Of a stretch of 64,000 bases of DNA, positions 59,390 through 64,000 are shown in pieces (positions within the stretch are counted from its first letter, which is position 1; the number at the start of each line of letters is the position of its first letter). Source of the DNA: Clostridia bacterium. Lineage in GTDB: Bacteria; Bacillota; Clostridia; Oscillospirales; CAG-382. The notes beneath the pieces were generated by a model that had not been told where the DNA came from, did no database searches, and saw only the letters and a program-made list of their open reading frames with translations. The stretch lies in NCBI GenBank assembly GCA_017429165.1, contig JAFRPL010000009.1, positions 1 through 64,000 on the forward strand, written 5' to 3'. A program made the position numbers and the translations under genes.

Positions 59390-59445
59390 TTATTAGGTAT
59401 ATATCTTTAAAAATATATGTTATAAATTCACCGGAGGTGTAAGAA

Positions 59446-59745
59446 TTGAGCGTACTGGACGAAATCCGCGCTGCCGAGGAAAAGGCCGCGCAGGTCAAGG
59501 AAAACGCCAAAGCCGAATGCGCGGAAGCGCTGCGGGCATCAGAGTTCGAAGCGCGCAGAGAGGCCGCCAAGCTCGTCGCCGACGCGCAGGAGAAAGCAAA
59601 ACAGATATCGGCCGACGCGCAGACCGCCTATGAAGCGGCAGAAAAGAAATTCGCCGCCGAGCTTAAAGACGAAAAGGACCGGCTCACCGTTCTGGCGACC
59701 GCCAACCGCAAGGAGACCGCCGATTTTGCGATCTCGCTGCTTTGA
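59446..59745 (+). CDS. V-type ATPase peripheral-stalk subunit H/G
   Basis: 99 residues of continuous Ala/Lys/Glu-rich coiled coil (LDEIRAAEEKAAQVKENAKA), typical of the AhaH/NtpF-like stalk subunit that pairs with subunit E. It starts at TTG 59446 behind CGGAGGTG. First gene of the V-ATPase operon. Confidence 0.82.
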   Translation: MSVLDEIRAAEEKAAQVKENAKAECAEALRASEFEARREAAKLVADAQEKAKQISADAQTAYEAAEKKFAAELKDEKDRLTVLATANRKETADFAISLL

Positions 59746-59783
59746 AAAAAGCTCAAAACTGAAAATGTGAGGTGATAACACGG

Positions 59784-61646
59784 ATGATAAGATCCGTCAA
59801 ATTCGTTTCCGTGCTTTGCCTTAAAGAAGATGAACGTTCGGTGCTCGACCGCCTGCAGAAATGCGGCGAGATGATGCTTTGCGACACGCAGACTTCGGTG
59901 CGCGAGGCCGCAGAATCGGCGGAATCGCTGCGCAGACTTGAACTCCTGCGCGAAAGCATCAAGCCCTACGCGCCCAAAAAGCCGCTTTTCGGCGAGCCGC
60001 CTTTGGTAGACCGTTCGGAATTTGAGAATATTTCCGAAGCCGAAAAAGTATCCGCAGAGGCTACCGAAAACGCTCTTGCCGAGATCGCCGAAACGGCGTC
60101 TTCGATAGACAAATCAAAAGACCTTCTCGCGCGGCTCACCCCCTGGGAGGATCTGAACACGGCGTTTGAAGACCTCGATAAAAACGCATACGTCACGCTT
60201 ATACCCGGAACCGTGCGCGCAGTCAGTTACGACAGGTTCGTGAGGGCAGCCGAAGAAAACGGCGCGAGCGTCGACCTTATATCGCACGACGGCGCCTTGG
60301 CGTACGTCGTGACCGCCGCCATGAAAGACGACGACCTTTCGTGGCTGGGCGGCGCGGGGTTCGAAAAAGCCGCGCTCCCGCAAGTGAACGGGACCGCAAA
60401 ACAGAATATGGAATCGCTGAGAGCCGAGCTTGCGCAAAAAGAGCCGCGGCTGCAGCAGCTCAAGGATACGCTTGGGCAAAAGCTTAAAGAAGATCATTCC
60501 GCCGACCTGCTCTACGAGCAGACCAAAGCGGCGATAGACCGCGAGACCGCGCCGGTCACCAAGACCGCCGACGCGGTGCTGATAGAAGGCTGGGTGCCCG
60601 AGGACCGCGCCGACCGCATTGAAAAAGCGGTGAAAAAAGCCACGGACGTGTATTCTGTCGAATTCAGGGATCCGCTCCCCGGCGAGACTCCGCCAACGGT
60701 GCTGGGCAACAACAGCATCGTCAGCAAGTTCGAAGGCATAACCAATATGTTCAGCATCCCTCATTACGGCGGCATCGATCCCAACCCGGTCATGACTCCG
60801 TGGTACTGGATAATCTTCGGGCTTATGATGGGCGACGTGGGTTACGGCGCGATGATGCTCGTGCTGGGGCTGATACTCAAGCTCGTCATGAAACCCAAAG
60901 GCGCCATGGCGGACATTTTCGACGTCGTCATATATTCCTCGGTGACTTCCGTCATAGCGGGCGTGCTGTTCGGCAGCTATTTCGGCGAAACATGGAACCC
61001 GATACTGTTTTCGCCGATGGAAGAGCCGATGAACATGCTCATATTCACGCTCGGCGTGGGCGTGGCGCATATATTCACCGGGCTTATCACCGCGATGTAT
61101 TACAACATCAAAGCCGGTAAGTGGCTCGACGCCGTCGCCGACCAGCTTTCGTGGATACTCGCGATATCCGGCATAGCGATGCTGCTCATCCCTTCGCTTT
61201 CCGGCGTTGGCGTGATACTTGCGATAATCGGCGCGGCGATCATACTGCTCACCGCGGGGCGCGCAAAGCCCACCCTGTTCGGCAAGATATCCGGCGGGCT
61301 CGTGGGACTTTACGGTATAACCGGTTATATGAGCGACATACTTTCGTATTCGCGCATACTCGCGCTTTCGCTTTCGACCGGCGTCGTGGGCATGGTGATG
61401 AATCTGCTCGCCGGAATGGTGGCGAATTCCATCCCCGTGCTGGGATATGTGTTCGCGTTCCTGATCTACGCGGTAGGTCACGTATTCAACCTCGCTTTGG
61501 GACTGCTTTCCGCCTACGTGCACGATTGCCGTCTGCAATATATAGAGTTCTACAGCAAATTCTACGAAGGCAACGGGACGCTGTTCAACGCCTTCAAACT
61601 TGAACCCAAAACAATAAAGATCAATAACAATACGGAGGAAAACTAA
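59784..61646 (+). CDS. V-type ATPase subunit I (a-subunit)
   Basis: 620 residues. N-terminal cytosolic arm to about 310 with coiled coils, then seven to eight membrane helices (PWYWIIFGLMMGDVGYGAMM, YSRILALSLSTGVVGMVMN, VFAFLIYAVGHVFNLALGLL). Arg in SDILSYSRILAL at about 530 is the conserved residue in the ion path. ATG at 59784 follows GAGGTGA; the GTG at 59772 is inside that site. It forms the stator half-channels with subunit K. Confidence 0.93.
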   Translation: MIRSVKFVSVLCLKEDERSVLDRLQKCGEMMLCDTQTSVREAAESAESLRRLELLRESIKPYAPKKPLFGEPPLVDRSEFENISEAEKVSAEATENALAEIAETASSIDKSKDLLARLTPWEDLNTAFEDLDKNAYVTLIPGTVRAVSYDRFVRAAEENGASVDLISHDGALAYVVTAAMKDDDLSWLGGAGFEKAALPQVNGTAKQNMESLRAELAQKEPRLQQLKDTLGQKLKEDHSADLLYEQTKAAIDRETAPVTKTADAVLIEGWVPEDRADRIEKAVKKATDVYSVEFRDPLPGETPPTVLGNNSIVSKFEGITNMFSIPHYGGIDPNPVMTPWYWIIFGLMMGDVGYGAMMLVLGLILKLVMKPKGAMADIFDVVIYSSVTSVIAGVLFGSYFGETWNPILFSPMEEPMNMLIFTLGVGVAHIFTGLITAMYYNIKAGKWLDAVADQLSWILAISGIAMLLIPSLSGVGVILAIIGAAIILLTAGRAKPTLFGKISGGLVGLYGITGYMSDILSYSRILALSLSTGVVGMVMNLLAGMVANSIPVLGYVFAFLIYAVGHVFNLALGLLSAYVHDCRLQYIEFYSKFYEGNGTLFNAFKLEPKTIKINNNTEEN

Positions 61647-62201
61647 ATGGACTTCATCTCTATGACTAAAGTATTACTCGACGAAACGAGCGGCATGATT
61701 CCCGAGGTCACCGAAACGGTCAGCGCCATTTCGGGCAACGTTATCGCTTATATAGGCGCCGCGCTCTGCGCCATACTCGCCGGCTGCGGTTCCGCGCTGG
61801 GCGTCATGGCCGCCGGTAAAGCCGCCGCGGGCGTCGCTTCCGAAAAGCCGGATCTCTTCGGCAAACTCCTCGTCCTTCAGGCGCTCCCCGGCACGCAGGG
61901 CATTTACGGCTTCCTTACCGCAATACTCGTTCTCATCCAGTTCAACGGACTCGGCTCCGACGCGGCTGCTCTCACCGTCACGCAGGGCTGGCAGCTCTTC
62001 TTTGCGGCGGTCCCCATGGCTATAGTCGGCCTCACTTCCGGTATCGCTCAGGGCAAAGCGGCAGTCGCCGCCATCCATATGACCGGCAAACAGCCGGACG
62101 CTTCCGGTAAAGGTATTACGATGACCGCCCTTGTCGAAACATACGCCATACTCGCGCTCCTCATTTCCATCCTCCTTATCCGCGGCGTCGCCGTCGGCTG
62201 A
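61647..62201 (+). CDS. V-type ATPase subunit K (rotor ring), Na+-type residues
   Basis: 184 residues, four membrane helices as two fused hairpins, preceded by a longer N-terminal head than in E. hirae NtpK. Hairpin 1 has LQALPGTQGIYGF and the second part SGIAQGKAAVAA and ALVETYAIL. These match the E. hirae NtpK Na+ site (Leu, Thr, Gln of LPGTQ; Gln of GIAQGK; Glu of VETYAIL). The single carboxylate is in the last helix. GGAGG site. Likely transports Na+ rather than H+ (inference). Confidence 0.93.
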   Translation: MDFISMTKVLLDETSGMIPEVTETVSAISGNVIAYIGAALCAILAGCGSALGVMAAGKAAAGVASEKPDLFGKLLVLQALPGTQGIYGFLTAILVLIQFNGLGSDAAALTVTQGWQLFFAAVPMAIVGLTSGIAQGKAAVAAIHMTGKQPDASGKGITMTALVETYAILALLISILLIRGVAVG

Positions 62202-62240
62202 TAAAGAAGATCACACAGTTCTTTTGGAAGGAGATTTGCA

Positions 62241-62858
62241 ATGGGCGCAGAGACCGTTATCAAAAAAATAGAAGAAAAAGCTCTGGCTGAATGCGAAGCG
62301 ATACGCGCGTCTTACGCGGCGAAAGCCGAGCAGATCAAAAACAGTATTCTTGCAGAAGCCGAATCCAAGGCACGTTCCATTGTAGAAAACGAAAACGAAA
62401 AGGCGCGTCTTATGATGATGCGCGGCAAGCAGCAATCCACGCTGGAAAAGCGTATACGCACGCTCGACCACAGGCACGCGCTGATAAGCGGCATCAAAGC
62501 CGAAACGCTCGCACGCCTTAAAAACGCCGACGCCGAAAGCAAGATCGCGCTTTACACCCGCTATGTGGAAAGCTCCGGCATTACGGGCAAAGTGTCCGTT
62601 ACGGCGCCCGAAAGCGAGCTTGCGCTTTATAAAGACGGAAAAGTGCTTGCAAACTGGGCAAGCCGCCTCACCGAGATCACCGGCGCGAAGACCGAGCTCA
62701 CGCTCGGCGAACCGTCCGCCGAAATAGACGGCGGCGTGATACTGTGCGGAGAGATATACGATATAGATCTTTCAATAGGATCGATAGTGGAAGAAGTTTT
62801 TGCAAACAACGAAAAAGCTATTTCGGATAAGCTTTTCGGCGAAGGAGCCGGCGTATGA
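62241..62858 (+). CDS. V-type ATPase subunit E
   Basis: 205 residues. N-terminal coiled coil (KKIEEKALAECEAIRASYAA) and C-terminal domain with GGVILCGEIYDIDLSIGSIVEEV, typical of the E subunit of the peripheral stalk. GGAGG precedes the ATG. Overlaps subunit C by four bases. Confidence 0.9.
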   Translation: MGAETVIKKIEEKALAECEAIRASYAAKAEQIKNSILAEAESKARSIVENENEKARLMMMRGKQQSTLEKRIRTLDHRHALISGIKAETLARLKNADAESKIALYTRYVESSGITGKVSVTAPESELALYKDGKVLANWASRLTEITGAKTELTLGEPSAEIDGGVILCGEIYDIDLSIGSIVEEVFANNEKAISDKLFGEGAGV

Positions 62859-63715
62859 ACGGCGACGTGAAGCGTTCCTATGAATACGCCATCGGCTGTT
62901 TCAAAGCCACTTCCCGTCAGCCGCTGAGCGCCGAACAATGGCAGCGCCTTAAAAGCGCCAACCGTACCGGCGCCGAAAAACTGCTGGCTGAATTCGGGTT
63001 CCCCGCCGTGAACGAAGAGCGCTCCGCCAACGATTCCATAGAAAAAGATATGGCTTCGACCGTGGCGTTCATACGCGAAAACGCTCCCGACGGAGAACTG
63101 GTCGACTTGCTGTTCTTTGAACAGGATGCGCTGAACCTCAAGATACTCATCAAATCGGCGCGTATGGGGCAAAAGGAGCCGCCGTTTGAGCTTGCCGAAG
63201 GCGGAACCGACCGCGAGATACTCAAAGTCTGCGCGCAGACCGAAGATTTTTCGCTGCTGGGCAAGGACCTTGAAGAATCGCTGGCGCGCGTGCCGGAAAT
63301 AACAGATCCCGGCGAGCTGAGCTGCGTCATAGACACGGCGTTCCTTATGCATTCGGTGGATACTGCGCGTAAAAAGTTTTCGTTCACGTTTGCGAAACTG
63401 CTCGAGGAATACGGCGCGGGCAGGAACAGGCTGACCGCCCTGCGCCTGAGGCGGCTGGGCAAAGACCCTGCCGATTACCCCTATGCGTTTTTCCCCGAAA
63501 ACAAAAAGACCGAAAAAGTCAACGACGACAATAAGACCGAAGACGAAATAGTGCGCGAGGTCGCCAAAGCGTTCGACGACGTCATAGGCGAGCTCGGGTT
63601 CGACGAAGGCATGGGCTTTATAGCGCGGTATTATTTCTTAAAGAAAAACGACGCTTCCGCGCTGCGGCTGTTATTCGCCGAAAAATCCCTTGGCGGAGGT
63701 GACGCAGATGAGTGA
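62855..63715 (+). CDS. V-type ATPase subunit C (d-type, NtpC)
   Basis: 286 residues, helical, with AFIRENAPDGELVDLLFFEQDALNLKILIKSA near the middle, the characteristic AC39-type three-helix segment. It links the central stalk to the K ring. Somewhat shorter than the usual length of about 330. Overlaps subunits E and F. Confidence 0.88.
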   Translation: MNGDVKRSYEYAIGCFKATSRQPLSAEQWQRLKSANRTGAEKLLAEFGFPAVNEERSANDSIEKDMASTVAFIRENAPDGELVDLLFFEQDALNLKILIKSARMGQKEPPFELAEGGTDREILKVCAQTEDFSLLGKDLEESLARVPEITDPGELSCVIDTAFLMHSVDTARKKFSFTFAKLLEEYGAGRNRLTALRLRRLGKDPADYPYAFFPENKKTEKVNDDNKTEDEIVREVAKAFDDVIGELGFDEGMGFIARYYFLKKNDASALRLLFAEKSLGGGDADE

Positions 63716-64000
63716 ATATAAAGCCGCCGCGGTGGGTAGCCATTCTTCGGTAGTGCTGTTTTCGGCGGCGGGGATAAGGACCGTTTCGGCGGAAAACGCA
63801 AAAGACGCCGAAAAAGCCGTGAACAAACTGGTAAAAGAGGGCTACGGAATAATATTCCTCACCGAAAACTACGCAAAAGAGCTTGAAAACGAGCTCAGGC
63901 GCTACCGCACTTCTGCATACCCCGTCATTCTCCCCGTGCCCGAAAGATCCGGCCCGGGCGGTTACGGCATGCAGAAGATAAACAGCAATATGGAAAAAGC
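63708..64000 (+). CDS. V-type ATPase subunit F, cut by window end
   Basis: 97 residues visible. AAVGSHSSVVLFSAAGIRTV start, GYGIIFLTENYAKELENEL middle and ILPVPERSGPGGYGMQKINSNMEKA near the C-terminus match subunit F. The ATG at 63708 overlaps subunit C by eight bases. Subunits A, B and D are expected beyond the window. Confidence 0.88.
   Translation, partial: MSEYKAAAVGSHSSVVLFSAAGIRTVSAENAKDAEKAVNKLVKEGYGIIFLTENYAKELENELRRYRTSAYPVILPVPERSGPGGYGMQKINSNMEK

Noticed and set aside
60114..61538. 474-residue minus-strand frame over V-ATPase subunit I
   Set aside because: Antisense shadow; its His/Arg-rich composition mirrors the sense codons.

Overview
The window looks like chromosome of an anaerobic, Gram-positive-type Clostridia bacterium (Oscillospirales or Christensenellales-like; my inference). 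Supporting signs are the Clostridia-style order nusB-xseA-xseB-ispA-dxs-tlyA-nadK-argR-recN, the ylxM-ffh-rpsP-khpA-rimM-trmD cluster, a V-type ATPase operon, strong AGGAGG ribosome sites, consensus SigA promoters and a secreted glucosaminidase ending in a dockerin-like module. No spo0A/spoIVB follows recN, where sporulating relatives usually carry them.

Region 1 (1-9.6 kb, accessory): a redox patch with an N-terminally truncated flavodoxin, an aldo/keto reductase, a carboxymuconolactone-decarboxylase/DUF362 deletion chimera and an FMN reductase. Then come TnpV and DUF6809 genes left by a mobile element, and a leftward, tightly packed gene string. In transcription order that string is: Cys-repeat peptide of the ACGX type, its radical SAM/SPASM partner, a zinc-less MDR oxidoreductase, a DUF1848 Fe-S protein, a broken Zn-macrodomain gene, a double-HTH regulator and an intact Zn-macrodomain ADP-ribosyl hydrolase. 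A divergent HxlR-type regulator sits beside the peptide promoter. This is the best candidate for an undescribed system.

Region 2 (9.6-16.6 kb): a compact mobilizable element. A long structured leader precedes seven genes, each overlapping the next by 1-8 bases: small protein, RepA-like helicase, MobC, relaxase, ParB-like protein, TnpW-like protein and large serine recombinase. An acetyltransferase gene and tRNA-fMet and tRNA-Leu genes follow.

Region 3 (17.8-31.8 kb): a leftward operon with S51 peptidase, EEP phosphatase, sugar-phosphate isomerase and glycosyltransferase; then murQ, two tandem CNNM/CorC transporters under a palindromic promoter, an A+T-rich orphan membrane protein next to an Rhs (YD-repeat) remnant, tldD/tldE, and the dockerin glucosaminidase.

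Region 4 (31.9-42.6 kb): the conserved recN-to-nusB block plus thiI and a cysteine desulfurase, all leftward. It covers DNA repair, arginine control, NADP synthesis, isoprenoid precursors, rRNA methylation and tRNA thiolation.

Region 5 (42.7-59.3 kb): an orphan BMP lipoprotein; a Clp ATPase whose second ATPase module is degenerate; the SRP/ribosome-maturation cluster followed by an envelope trio (polytopic membrane protein plus two DUF4330-like proteins); an HPr paralogue with Arg in place of the phosphorylatable His; uvrC-rsmD-coaD; an enolase-superfamily protein; and a D-2-hydroxyacid dehydrogenase.

Region 6 (59.4-64.0 kb): the first six genes of a V-type ATPase operon (H-I-K-E-C-F, cut by the window end). 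The K subunit keeps the residues that bind Na+ in Enterococcus hirae.

By eye, isoleucine codon ATA is common from about 17.8 kb rightward but rare to the left. Everything left of the tRNA pair may therefore be an acquired island, or a joined contig.
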